A model generated the notes under the pieces. That model ran no database searches and was not told the origin of the DNA. It saw only the letters and a program-made list of their open reading frames with translations. A program made the position numbers and the translations under genes. Below, in pieces: positions 23,584 through 34,775 of a stretch of DNA of 64,000 bases (positions within the stretch are counted from its first letter, which is position 1; each line of letters begins with the position of its first letter). The stretch is from Tupaia tana (lineage: Eukaryota; Chordata; Mammalia; Scandentia; Tupaiidae): contig JAKSZU010000029.1 of assembly GCA_026018925.1 (NCBI GenBank), positions 14,249,778-14,313,777 of the forward strand. The letters run 5' to 3'.

Positions 23584-24451
23584 TAACTGTATTGTTATAT
23601 TCATTAAAAAACAACACTGTGCAGTTCCTTCTGCGTGGTCACTGGGGAGAACCTGCCGCTGTGCTGACCATGCTCTGCCGGACATGGTGTCCATGGATGC
23701 AGGAGAGGTGAGTCTTCAGAAGAAGATTCCTCATGGCTCCTGCCAACTAGATTGAACTTCAAGAATTAGAAAGAAACACACCATCCATCAGATGAGAAGA
23801 AATCACCACAGGACCACAAGAAATATGGGAAAGCAAGAAAATACCTCTCCTCCAAGGGAAAAGAATAACTCCTCTTCATCCATAACCAGTTCAATGCAAA
23901 TCATGGAAATGTCTGATAAAGAATTTAGAACAGAGACCATCCGGGACTGCCAGAAGGCAATAGGCTCTCCTGCAAGCCTCTGGCCGGCAAGGGACACTGA
24001 GGGAGGGTCACCTCTGACCCCCACCTCACTTCCAGACCCCCAGGCCCCAGACTCCACCTTCTAGACCATCCGGGACTGCCAGAAGGCAATAGGCTCTCCT
24101 GCAAGCCTCTGGCCGGCAAGGGACACTGAGGGAGGGTCACCTCTGACCCCCACCTCACTTCCAGACCCCCAGGCCCCAGACTCCACCTTCTAGACCATCC
24201 GGGACTGCCAGAAGGCAATAGGCTCTCCTGCAAGCCTCTGGCCGGCAAGGGACACTGAGGGAGGGTCACCTCTGACCCCCACCTCACTTCCAGACCCCCA
24301 GGCCCCAGACTCCACCTTCTAGACCATCCGGGACTGCCAGAAGGCAATAGGCTCTCCTGCAAGCCTCTGGCCGGCAAGGGACACTGAGGGAGGGTCACCT
24401 CTGACCCCGACCTCACTTCCAGACCCCCAGGCCCCAGACTCCACCTTCTAG

Positions 24452-24544
24452 GTAGGTAGCCAGGATTTCCTTGAGGCGGTTTTTTTTTCTCTCTTGAAAC
24501 CCCTGCATTCCCTTGTTAACACCTAGCTCTCCTTCTCCCCCCAG
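24452..24544 (+). other. Putative intron in L1 monomer 4 (93 bp)
   Basis: TAG|GTAGGTAGCC at the start, branch-like TTAAC about 30 bases from the end, CTCCTTCTCCCCCCAG|A at the end. Exactly this segment is absent from the 129-bp monomers. Confidence 0.7.
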
Positions 24545-24673
24545 ACCATCCGGGACTGCCAGAAGGCAATAGGCTCTCCTGCAAGCCTCTGGCCGGCAAG
24601 GGACACTGAGGGAGGGTCACCTCTGACCCCCACCTCACTTCCAGACCCCCAGGCCCCAGACTCCACCTTCTAG

Positions 24674-24767
24674 GTAGGTAGCCAGGATTTCCTTGAGGCG
24701 GTTTTTTTTTTCTCTCTTGAAACCCCTGCATTCCCTTGTTAACACCTAGCTCTCCTTCTCCCCCCAG
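24674..24767 (+). other. Putative intron in L1 monomer 5 (94 bp)
   Basis: Same GT...AG boundaries as the preceding copy; one extra T in the T run. Confidence 0.7.
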
Positions 24768-24896
24768 ACCATCCGGGACTGCCAGAAGGCAATAGGCTCT
24801 CCTGCAAGCCTCTGGCCGGCAAGGGACACTGAGGGAGGGTCACCTCTGACCCCCACCTCACTTCCAGACCCCCAGGCCCCAGACTCCACTTTCTAG

Positions 24897-24989
24897 GTAG
24901 GTAGCCAGGATTTCCTTGAGGCGGTTTTTTTTTCTCTCTTGAAACCCCTGCATTCCCTTGTTAACACCTAGCTCTCCTTCTCCCCCCAG
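24897..24989 (+). other. Putative intron in L1 monomer 6 (93 bp)
   Basis: Same boundaries. The exon side has one change (CCACTTTCTAG). Confidence 0.7.
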
Positions 24990-25038
24990 ACCATCCGGGA
25001 CTGCCAGAAGGCAATAGGCTCTCCTGCAAGCCTCTGGC

Positions 25039-25395
25039 GAAATCGCGCGCCGACTTTTTCTTTATTTTTCTGTGTTGTCTTTCCTTTAGTTGCATATTGT
25101 CCTCTCCTCCTTATTTTTTAACGTGCCAGACAGACTAGACAGGTCCAGAATCATATATCTGAAATTTCCTAGGAAGGTAAGTGTCTCTGGGATCCTCCCT
25201 AGTACTGATCCCTTTTGAAAAAGGAGATACTGCTTGTTAGACCCTTCTGTAGAGTTCCACTCCTGAAAACACATTGGTAAAAACAACAGAAGAGAGACTT
25301 CAACAAACAGCTATTCCCATCAAAAAGGAAAGACTCTTACTTCTCGTGGGACAAAAGTTCTCCCAAGAGGTCTTTAAAAGGGAAGTAATCTTCCA
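25039..25395 (+). other. L1 unique 5' UTR with strong splice signals
   Basis: A pyrimidine-rich tract ends in CTTTCCTTTAG at 25089, and AAG|GTAAGT, a consensus donor, follows at 25176/25177. This bounds a possible 87-base exon at 25090-25176. ORF1 begins at 25396. Confidence 0.55.
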
Positions 25396-26357
25396 ATGGC
25401 TAAAAGTAGAAAAAGAGCCCCAGGTCTGAATAAACAAGAAAATATGTCTCCAACAAAGGAAAATGCCCCTCCATGTCTTGTAAATATGGAGGACGTTACC
25501 AAAATGACAGACACAGAATTTCGAACATTCATGGTGACCAAATTCTGTGAATTGGAAAAAAAAAAAGAGACAACGAACTACAGGAAATTAGGAAGTCCTT
25601 CCAGGATATGAAAGAAGAAATGGATACTCTGAGAAAGAATCAGGTGGAACTATTAGAGATAAAGTCTATAATACAAGAAATCAAAAACTCTCTGGAAAGT
25701 ATTAAGAGCCGATTAGACCATGCTGAAGATCGAATCTCTGATGTAGAAGATAAAACCTCTGATCTAGAAAAAAACTACAAAAAGATCGAGAAAATAACTA
25801 AAAAACATGAGGATAATATACGAGAAATACTAGACTCTATTAGACGCCCAAACATCAGAATAATCGGCATCCCAGAAGGTGAAGAAACTAATAGCGGAAT
25901 GGAAAATCTATTCCATGACATCTTGGAAGAAAATTTCCCAAGCCTAGAGAGGCACCGAACCATCCGGACCCAAGAAATACAAAGGACCCCAAATAGAATC
26001 AACCCCAGAAGATCTTCCCCAAGGCACATCTTAGCCAGGCTGTCTAACGTCACAGAAAAAGACATGATACTAAAACTGGCAAGAGAGAAACGAGAAGTAA
26101 CTTACAAAGGCCATCCCATAAGACTAACACCAGACCTCTCATCAGAAACAATGCAAGCAAGAAAAGAATGGGAAGACATACTGAAAGTGTTAAGAGAGAA
26201 ACAATTTCAGCCAAGACTATTATACCCTGCAAGATTATCCTTCATTTGGGAAAAAAAGATTAAAATCTTCTCAGACAAACAAAACCTGAAAGAATTTGCC
26301 AACACCAGACCAGCTCTTCAAGAAATCCTGAAGAAAGTACTGTTCCAGGAAAACTAA
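25396..26357 (+). pseudogene. L1 ORF1 (RNA-binding chaperone), one frameshift
   Basis: ORF1p forms trimers that coat L1 RNA. MAKSRKRAPG to FCELEKKKE is in one frame (25396-25611). The second frame (25608-26357) carries a long coiled coil (LEIKSIIQEIKNSLESIKSRLDHAEDRISDVEDK), the RRM-type core (NIRIIGIPEGEE, LARLSNVTEKDMILKLAREK) and the C-terminal domain (SSETMQARKEWEDILKVLREK, LYPARLSF). The frame changes in an 11-base A run at 25556-25566. Total length fits a ~320-residue protein. ORF2 follows after 44 bases, the usual spacing. Confidence 0.85.
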
Positions 26358-26401
26358 AGACGCAACAGCCAGAAACAAAGAAATAACAGGCAACTAAGAC
26401 A

Positions 26402-29400
26402 ATGGCGAACTTAAATGTCGGTACAGATCCTGTAACATCGATAATAACATTGAATGTTAATGGGTTAAATTCTCCAATCAAGAGACACAGACTGGCTGAA
26501 TGGATAAAAAAACAGAAACCCTCTATCTGTTGCCTACAAGAAACCCACCTCATGGAAAAAGACATACATAGACTGAAAGTGAAGGGTTGGAAAAAGGTTT
26601 TCCATGCAGTTGGGAACCAAAAAAGAGCTGGAGTTGCGATACTAATTTCTGACAAAATAGGCTTTAAAACAAAAAGTGTCCGAAGAGACAAAGAAGGGCA
26701 CTACATCATAGTAAAAGGCTCTATAGATCGAGAAGATATAACGCTTATTAATATCTATGCTCCTAACACAGGAGCACCCAAATATGTGAAGGAAAGATTG
26801 TTAGATCTGAAAGGGGAGATAGACTGCAACACACTAATTGTTGGAGATCTCAACACCGCATTATCCCCTCTGGACAGATCATCTAGGCAAAAAATAGGTA
26901 GAGAGATCAAGGATCTAAATGATACCATAAATCAATTGGACTTAACAGACATCTATAGAACTTTCCACCCAAAAACCACAAGATATAGTTTTTTCTCGCC
27001 CCGACATGGAACTTTCTCGAAGATTGACCACATCATAGGACACAAAGCAAGCCTCTGCAGATTCAGAGGCATAGAAACTATTTCCAGCATCTTCTCTGAC
27101 CATAATGGAATTAAACTTGAGTTTAATTTCAAGAGAAATCCTCAAAAATACCTAAAAACATGGAAACTAAATAACCTACTCCTGAATGACTCCACTATTA
27201 CCGAAGAAATAAAGTCCGAAATCAAAAGATTCATGGAAGCCAATGACAATGAAGATACAAGTTTCCATAATCTTTAGGACACTGCCAAAGCAGTCATAAG
27301 AGGGAAGTTCATAGCAATTAGTGCACATAAGAGGAAGACAGAGAAAAGGCTAATGGATCACCTAACATCAAGCCTTAGAGAATTGGAAAAGCAACAGCAA
27401 AAAAATCCAAAAAATTACAGGAGAAAGGAAATAATAAAGATCCGAGCAGAAATAAATGAAATAGAAAATAAACGTACTATACAGAAAGTAAGTGAAAGCA
27501 AAAGCTGGTTCTTTGAAAGGATAAACAAAATTGATACCCCACTAGCGAGACTTATTAAGAAGAAGAGAGAAAGGAACCAGGTGAATCAAATCTGCAATGA
27601 GGCTGGTAACATAACAACAGACATAGTAGAAATTCAAAACATCATTAGAGGATACTTTGAACATCTATACGCTAAGAAACAAGATAATCTGGATGAGATG
27701 GACAAATTCCTGGACAAATATAATCTACCAAGAATGAGCCAGGAAGAAATAGAAAGTCTGAATAGGCCCATAACAAGCCAGGAAATTGAATCAGTAATAA
27801 GTAACCTCCCAACAAAGAAAAGCCCTGGCCCCGATGGATTCACCTCTGAATTCTACAAAACTTTCAAAGAAGAGTTAACTCCCATTCTGCTCAAATTATT
27901 TCTAAAGATCCAAAAGGGTGAATCTCTCCCTAATTCATTCTATGAAGCCTCTGTCACCCTCATCCTCAAAACAGATAAGGACAGGACAAGGAAGGAAAAC
28001 TATAGACCAATATCTCTGATGAACATAGACTCAAAGATTCTCAACAAGATACTAGCAAATCGTATTCAACAACTTATACAGAAGATCATACACCATGATC
28101 AGGTAGGCTTTATTCCAGGAATGCAAGGTTGGTTCAACATACGCAAAACCATAAACATAATACACCATATTAATAGGAAGAAAGACAAAAACCATATGGT
28201 CATATCGATTGACGCAGAAAAAGCATTTGATAAGATACAACATCCCTTCATGATCAAGACTCTTAGCAAAATTGGCATAGAAGGGCCATTTCTCAATACA
28301 ATAAAAGCCATCTATGAAAAACCCATAGCGAACATCATCCTGAATGGAGAAAAGCTGAAAGCTTTCCCACTAAACACAGGATGCCCACTTTCTCCTCTCC
28401 TTTTCAACATAGTTCTGGAAGTCCTCGCCAACGCAATCAGAAAAGAGGAAAAAATAAAGGGCATTCGAATAGGAAAAGAAGAGGTGAAACTCTCTCTATT
28501 TGCAGATGACATGATTGTATACATAGAAGACCCAATGGTCTCCATGGAAAAACTACTGGAAGTAATACATGAATTCAGTAAAGTTGCAGGATATAAAATC
28601 AATATACAGAAATTGATAGCATTTCTATATACGAATAACAGGCAGACTTAGATAGAACTGAAAAAACTTATTCCGTTTACCATAGCCACTAAAAGTATAA
28701 GATATTTAGGAATAAATCTAACCAAAGAAGTTAAAGACCTCCACAAGGAAAACTATGAGAAGGTAAAAAAAGAAATTGAAAATGACACAAAAAAATGGAA
28801 GGACATCCCATGTTCATGGATTGGAAGAGTTAATATAATCAAAATGGCAATTCTACCCAAATTAATCTACCTATTTAATGCAATGCCAATCAAAGTACCA
28901 GACACATTCTTCACAGATCTAGAAAAGACAATCTTAAAATTTGTCTGGAATCATGAAAGACCCCGTATTGCCAAAGCACTTCTACACAAGAAGAATGGAG
29001 TGGGTGGCATCTCAATCCCCGATCCAAAAATGTATTACAAAGCTGTGGTAATAAAGACAGCATGGTATTGGCACAGAAACAGACATGTGGACCAATGGAA
29101 CAGAATAGAGTCCCCAGAAATAAGTGCCCAAACATACAGTCAACTGATCTTTGACAAGGGGTACCAGTCAATCCAGTGGGAAAATGAAAGCCTCTTCAGC
29201 AAGTGGTGCTGGAGAAACTGGACTTCCACTTGCAGAAAGATGAATCTGAACCCCTACCTCTCTCCTTTGACAAGAATCAAGTCAAGGTGGATCAAGGATC
29301 TAAATCTAAGACCTCAAACTATAAAGCTGCTCCTGGAGAATGCTGGGGAAACTCTGGGAGACATTGGTGTAGGGAAAGACTTCCTAAAGAAGACACTCAA

Positions 29401-30247
29401 AGCAGAGTCCATCGTCCACAAAATAGACAAGTGGGATTACATCAGACTAAGAAGTTTCTGCATGGCCAAAGACACAGTAGTTAGTGTGAATCGACAGCCC
29501 TCAGAATGGGAAAATATTTTTGTAAATGTTGCATCAGATAAGGGACTGATAACCAGAATACACAAGGAACTAAAAAAGGTGTTTGGAAAAAAGATGATCA
29601 ACCCTATTAAAAGATGGGAGAAGGAGATGAAGAAAACACTCTCTAAAGATGACATACGAATGGCCAAAAGGCATATGAAAAAATGTTCAACCTCCCTCAT
29701 CGTAAGGGAAATGCAGATAAAAACAACAATGAGGTACCACCTAACCCCAGTCAGATTGTCTAATATTAAAAAAACAAAAAATGATAAGTGTTGGCGGGGG
29801 TGTGGTGAAAGGGGAACTCTTTTACACTGCTGGTGGGAATGTAGATTGGTCCAACCACTGTGGAGAATAATTTGGAGATTCCTCAAAAATCTACAGATAG
29901 ATCTGCCATATGATCCAGAGATCCCACTCTTCGGTATCTACCCAAAGGACAGAAGAATTCTTCATTGGAAAAGTGCTTGCACATCGATGTTTATTGTGGC
30001 ACTATTCACAATTGCTAAGTCTTGGAACCAACCCAGATGTCCCCGTATGGAGGAATGGATTGAAAAACTGTGGCACATATACTCTATGGAATACTACTCA
30101 GCCATAAAAGCCAACAGAGCCCTGGCTTTTGACAGAAAGTGGAAGAATATGGAAGATGTACTGCTGAGTGAGGCAAGCCAGACTATGAAGGAGAGACATT
30201 GTATGTCCCCACTTAACATATACCGTTTGTCTGCTTTCTATGTCTGA
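26402..30247 (+). pseudogene. L1 ORF2 (endonuclease-reverse transcriptase), two nonsense codons
   Basis: A 1,281-codon frame that would nick target DNA and reverse-transcribe L1 RNA. Endonuclease: N18 in LNVNGLN, E47 in [16 protein letters not shown] near the end of the domain. Reverse transcriptase: [25 protein letters not shown], catalytic FADD at residues 700-703, the same numbering as human L1 as I recall it. C-terminal Cys/His motif [18 protein letters not shown] near residues 1130-1147. Two in-frame TAG codons interrupt it, at residue 292 (27275-27277, in LWDTAKAV context) and residue 750 (28649-28651). No frameshift was seen. An internal ATG at 28844 opens the last 467 codons but is not expected to be used. 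Confidence 0.9.
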
Positions 30248-30521
30248 AACTGATTGACTAACAGTTGAACAAACACAAGAGATGGGTGTGAATGTCAGAT
30301 GAGGTGTATGTGGAGGAGTGGGGCCCAACGAAAGACATTTAGAGAAGGGATACAGAGGTAGGGCATTGACGGGATGGGGAGGTGTGGTGTTATCTGTTGA
30401 AGATATTTCGATCAACGGGTCTGGGGAGAAATGTTCACATATCGAAATGGTCTCATTGTAAGCCAAACAATATGATTGAAAGTATATACAAAAATAAATA
30501 AATAAATTAAAAAAAAAAAAA
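30248..30521 (+). other. L1 3' UTR and A tail
   Basis: AACTGATTGACTAACAG to AAAAATAAATAAATAAATT plus A's. It defines the subfamily consensus for the truncated 3' ends elsewhere in the window. Confidence 0.85.
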
Positions 30522-30669
30522 GAATTTAGAACATTCATAATGGCAAAGCTAACAGAGCGGGAAGAGAAGAGAGACAATGAACTGCTAAAGAGAAAGGAGA
30601 AAGAAGTTGACGAGTTCCAGGAGGTGAGGAAATTCTTGCAACATCTAAAAGAGGAGTTACACACTTTAC

Positions 30670-30739
30670 AAAAGAATCAAACAAAAAATTTTTTTTTTAA
30701 TTTAAAAAATTAAAAAAAATAAAAATAAAAGAATCAAAC
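30670..30739 (+). mobile_element. 44-bp A/T-only insertion with target duplication
   Basis: AAAAGAATCAAAC occurs at 30670-30682 and 30727-30739, flanking 44 bases of only A and T inside the HAL1 ORF1. It looks like a retrotransposed tail with almost no body. Confidence 0.75.
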
Positions 30740-32517
30740 GGAACTGTTAGAGATGAAGTCTATAATACAGGAAGTCAAAATCTCCCTTGAAAGAATTCAA
30801 AGCAAACTAGATCATACAGAAAATAGAATCTCAGACGTAGAAGAGAAAATTGCTGGCCTAGAAAAATCCACCACAAAGGCTGAGAAAATTGCCCCCAAAT
30901 TTGAAAATAATATATGAGAAGTGCTAGATACCATCAAACGTCCAAACATCCAGATAATTGGCATTCCAGAAGGTGAAGAGACCCATAAGGGCATAGATAA
31001 TCTCTTCCATGAAATCCTGCAAGAAAACTTTCCAAACCTAGAGAGGCATTCAAAGATCCAGTCCCAAGAAATACAAAGAACCCCAAATAGAATCAACCCA
31101 AGATGATCTTCTCCAAGACACATTATAGCCAGGTTGACCAAAACCACAGACAAAGACAAGATACTAAGATTGGCAAGAGAAAAACATCAAGTTACCTATA
31201 AAGGATATCCCATCAGGCTAACAGCAGACCTCTCATCGGAAACAATGCGAGCGAGGAAAGAATGGGAAAATATATTCAAAGTGTTAAGAGAGAAGCAATT
31301 TCAGCCAAGAATACTGTACCCAGCAAGATTATCGTTCATGTGGGAAGAAAAGACAAGAACATTCTCAGATAAAAAAACCTGAAAGAATTTACCAGCACCA
31401 GACCAGATCTCCAAGAAGTTCTCAAGGGTGTGCTATATCAGGAAAATTAAATACAGTCACACAAAAATAAGAGTTCAAAAACTAAGAAAGTGGCCAACTT
31501 AATCATAGGGACAAGTCTAGAGTTGAATATTATATCCCAGAATTTAATCGGGAAAATTGAACCAAAACAGAAGATAAAGTACATGAAACTGATAGGTTCA
31601 TGCACCTACCATTTGAACAGAATCCTAACCTGTTTCCTGGCTTTAAGCAAAGTTCCTTAGCATTTCTTTGATTTAAGTTAAAACTGGTTTTCATAATAAT
31701 ACCAAGTGAACTTGCTATTGAAAGCAGTTAGATTATTTAAGAAATTGTGTGATCAACACAATGTGGGTGGGAAAGGAGTGGAAGACAATTGTAGACACCA
31801 GAGATAGTGTGAGAAGAGGGTGGGAAAGGACTGAGGGTCAGAAAGAGGTGTAAAAAAAATTCGAGAAACTAGAAATGGAAAATTTTTGGATAATAATATG
31901 CATGATTAAGTCACTATGCAGTATATTCTGGATGGGAAATCACATTTTGTAAGCTGTGATGATGCTTAGGGAAAGAATGTAAATTAAGTTAGGAAAAAAG
32001 TTTCAGGAAAAAAAACACGTATTCGATGACTGCAGTAAGATATATAGCCCCAGCTAGGTGCTACTTTATAGGATGTCTAAAGTTAGACTTTTGTTCATGG
32101 AAATGCATACATCAGCTGTGTTTGCTATGAAAATACTTAGATTAATTAAGATCTTTAGTAATTCAATAAAATGTGGGGGGGAAACAAACATAGAAAGCAA
32201 ACATAGATTCCAGAGACAGTGGGGAAGGAGAATGGGAGATGACAGAGGGTAAGAGAGAGGGAATCAAGGATGGGGGAAAAAAGCAAAACATACAGGAAAC
32301 AAGATATGGAAAATAATTTGTTGACAATAACATGTATGTTGATGTGCTTGATTGAGACAATATACAGTGTACTCTGGATGGAAAATCTCATTTTGTATGC
32401 TGTAACGATGTACAGTGAGTGAGTGTAAATAAAAAAATATTAAAAAAAATAAAAACCTTGAAAGTCAAAAAAAACAAAAACAAAAAAACAAAAAAAAACA
32501 AACAAAAAAAAAAAACT

Positions 32518-32675
32518 CTGGGACCAGCAGTTGGCTTGGTGGTTAAGGTGCTGGACTCCCAAATGGTCAATTGTGGTTCAATTCCTGGACATGATAAGCT
32601 GGTTTTCTCTCTCTCTCTTTCTCCTCTCTCTCTCTCTTCTGGTCAAATTGAATAATCATAATAAAGATTAAAATA
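32518..32675 (+). mobile_element. Short SINE
   Basis: GGGACCAGCAGTTGGCTTGG head, CT tract, CTGGTCAAATTGAATAATC end. A SINE sits at the same place in the units at 36046 and 48990. Confidence 0.75.
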
Positions 32676-32684
32676 AAAACAACT

Positions 32685-32850
32685 CTGTTCCCCTTTTCGC
32701 CAACCCCTTGGCAACCACCATTCTGTTGTCTGCTTCTTTTACTTTGACTATTTCACATACCCTAGTTAAGTGCAATTGTCAGTATTTTATTTCAAAAGTA
32801 TTCCATGCATTGGCCTCTTTATTTTTCTCTGTTGATTAGTATTCAGACAA
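32685..32850 (-). mobile_element. Ancient L1 3' fragment (antisense)
   Basis: Unit-shared; continues the flank interrupted by the HAL1/L1 complex. Confidence 0.6.
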
Positions 32851-32872
32851 TTGTATTATAAGGTCATAGTTT

Positions 32873-33125
32873 GGGGGACAGGCAGGTGTCACAGTGGTTA
32901 AGGTGCTGGTCTCCATCATGACCAACTGTGGTTCTATTCCTGAACCCAGAGGCTTGAAAATCACACTGGACAAGAGTGAATGTATGCCCAAAAACTCAAG
33001 AAGAAATTGGAGGAATAGGGATTTCAGCATGCACATATCCCTGGGGTATGATTTCTCACTTCTCTTTATTTGTCATTCTTTCTCTCTCAGGTGAGCAAAT
33101 GTGCCCTATGGCAATAAAGGGGGAA
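32873..33125 (+). mobile_element. Long SINE, old
   Basis: GGGGGACAGGCAGGTGTCACAGTGG head, box B remnant GGTTCTATTCC, GAGCAAATGTGCCC end. Confidence 0.7.
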
Positions 33126-33163
33126 AAGGTATTTATGTTTACTACTGATGTAGAAAAAAAATT

Positions 33164-33430
33164 TTTTTTTTCTTTTTTTGGAGAGGTTTTTGCTATAGGG
33201 CGCGTGCGCTCGCCAGACAGACAGAGAGAGACAGAGAGATAGAAAGCGAGAAATCACCCCCCAGGGGGGATGGCCACGCCGCAATCCCTTCTCCTCCATT
33301 CTCCTCTCGGGATCTTGGGCACGCACGCACACGCGCCCGGCGTGAGTTTAAGCCGCCGGGTCCGGGACTCGAACCGCGGTCGACTACGTGGGAGTCCAGC
33401 GACATAGCCATTACGCTAACTGCTGGTCCC
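33164..33430 (-). mobile_element. Long tRNA-derived SINE, very young
   Basis: CpG-rich antisense copy. By eye it differs at about three positions from the copy at 44140-44405. A GAAAAAATTTTTT-type duplication flanks it. Confidence 0.95.
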
Positions 33431-33764
33431 GAAAAAATTTTTTAAGTTAATAAACATTAGGAGTGGGTGGATGTGTACAGAATATTATGGCCGCTTAGAT
33501 TTGATAACACAAAATCTATTATTTTTCACATTCACCCAACATATATCTTTAACAATCATCACAAAAACTAACTCAAAGGTATTCTGAAAATTTTATTTTG
33601 AAACTTACATTCATTAATAAAACAAAAAACTCAAAAGAATAAAATATACTCAGACCCCAGAACATAACTCAAAACACTTGCATGATTTGAAATAAAGTAA
33701 AATGCCAATAGACTCACAAACTTATTCAATTAACCAGCAAGAATATAGTTGTAAGTAAAAACTC

Positions 33765-34060
33765 TTGACCTGTTGATGATAACATGTATAGTATTCTTTA
33801 CAGAACTGGTCTGAGAAGTATTTCAAGTCAGGTAAATTCTGTCTACAAGCCAAATGATACATAGTGATTGAATGTTTAAAAAAATAATGAGAACAAATAA
33901 TAATAATAATCTGAAAAAATAATGAAAAGCTGTTTGATTATGATGATGTGGGTAGTAATGTCTTTGTCTTGACTGATATGCATGGAACCCTAGCTGGAAA
34001 AAAATTTAATACACTGTAAAGGTATGCGTGATTAAATGTAATATTAAAATAAAATAAAAC
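33765..34060 (+). mobile_element. Two adjacent L1-type 3' ends
   Basis: GACCTGTTGATGATAACATG to GTGATTGAATG, then a second tail (GTAATGTCTTTGTC, GATATGCATGG, GTGATTAAATGTAATATTAAAA). The same pair occurs at 45135-45735, where a SINE separates them. Confidence 0.6.
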
Positions 34061-34627
34061 TAACATTCTCATTTTAACCTTAGAATAATTTTTAACGCGA
34101 ATGTGCAATGTGAAAGAAGATACTGTGTAATGCATGTCTTATAAACTACAGTTGCAAAGTATGAATTGCAAACAACCCATTCATCTGGCTCTTTCAAAAA
34201 TCATAGAAATATGCACAAATATACTCATTCCAAAACTTCCTTAAAAGACCCCAAAGTCATTGCACATCTCATCACAACTCTGATTCCAATTTTCCGACTT
34301 CTTCAACTACAAATTCCTGTGCAAATGTTCTAAATTGATTGAATTCATTTTATTTCTCCCATTCCTTTTTCACCCTCATCCAATTGGAAGTCTATTTCCA
34401 TCACTAAATTGTCTTCAATGATGCCTGCATTGTTCAGTCTGACAGACGCAGGGCTTGTTAACATATTAAATACATTAATGATAAATAACGTGGTCAGACA
34501 AGTAACCAAACACATCAGTATCTCGGCTCTTGCTCGGTCGATTTGTTCTGGGGTGATCACAGGTGTATATCATGGCATGCATTCTCTCTGCACTGTTCCT
34601 GCAATACCTACCAGGTTCTCAGACCTC

Positions 34628-34775
34628 CCTTATGGGATCTCAGAGACGACAGTCTTCTTGTGGAAGGGTGAATTTCTCCATGAATGGTTGGTGATGGAGA
34701 CTGCAGCTCTGTCCCCAGACAAGACACAATGAAAGAATTAAGCATGGTCTCCTAGCCAGTCTGGAGATATCACAA
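34628..34775 (-). other. Putative untranslated 5' exon, donor lost (22103 unit)
   Basis: The donor position reads CCCATAAG|GGAGGT on the minus strand, so the GT is gone. Exon sequence is otherwise conserved. Distance to the acceptor is ~11.6 kb because of the HAL1/L1 insertion. Confidence 0.45.

Larger units (their letters stand above)
23933..25038 (+). repeat. L1 5' promoter monomer array (3 short, 3 long, 1 partial)
   Basis: Unit starts (GACCATCCGG) are at 23935, 24064, 24193, 24322, 24544, 24767 and 24989. The first three spacings are exactly 129 bp; the next are 222, 223 and 222 bp. Long units equal a short unit plus 93-94 bp. The last unit breaks off at about 25038. Tandem 5' monomers act as promoters in mouse L1s; a promoter role here is inference. 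Confidence 0.95.
23933..30521 (+). mobile_element. Full-length LINE-1, nearly intact
   Basis: About 6.6 kb: tandem 5' monomers (23933-25038), unique 5' UTR, ORF1 (25396-26357), ORF2 (26402-30247), 3' UTR and A tail. GAATTTAGAACA (with preceding A's) is duplicated at 23921-23932 and 30522-30533, so this is a target-primed insertion into the HAL1 ORF1. Only three disabling changes were found across both ORFs, so the insertion is young. Confidence 0.95.
23613..32510 (+). mobile_element. HAL1 (ORF1-only half-L1), split by a full-length L1
   Basis: The element runs 23613-23932 and 30522-32510, about 2.3 kb without the insert. It starts with a short 5' UTR (including GAG|GTGAGT at 23708), then ORF1 from about 23792 (NMGKQENTSPP, MEMSDKEF). 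It resumes after the L1 with EFRTFIMAKLTEREEKRDN, and ORF1 continues to about 31450 with NIQIIGIPEGEE, RTPNRINPR and ARKEWENIFKVLREKQFQPRI. After ORF1 there is no ORF2. An unrelated tail follows, with two tandem copies of a 3' segment (about 31700-32010 and 32010-32460). ORF1 is disabled by stops (for example near 30915 and 31105) and a frame change near 31378. HAL1s are known as non-autonomous relatives of L1 that need L1 ORF2 protein for mobilisation. Confidence 0.8.

Noticed and set aside
23925-24731. Long minus-strand frames with a perfect 43-residue repeat (for example 163 aa at 23925-24416)
   Set aside because: The repeat arises because 129 is a multiple of three, so an array of 129-bp monomers stays open by chance. 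No start context or domain; it is antisense to the L1 promoter array.
28844-30247. Independent 467-codon gene
   Set aside because: It is the C-terminal part of L1 ORF2 after a nonsense codon, in the same frame as the upstream parts.
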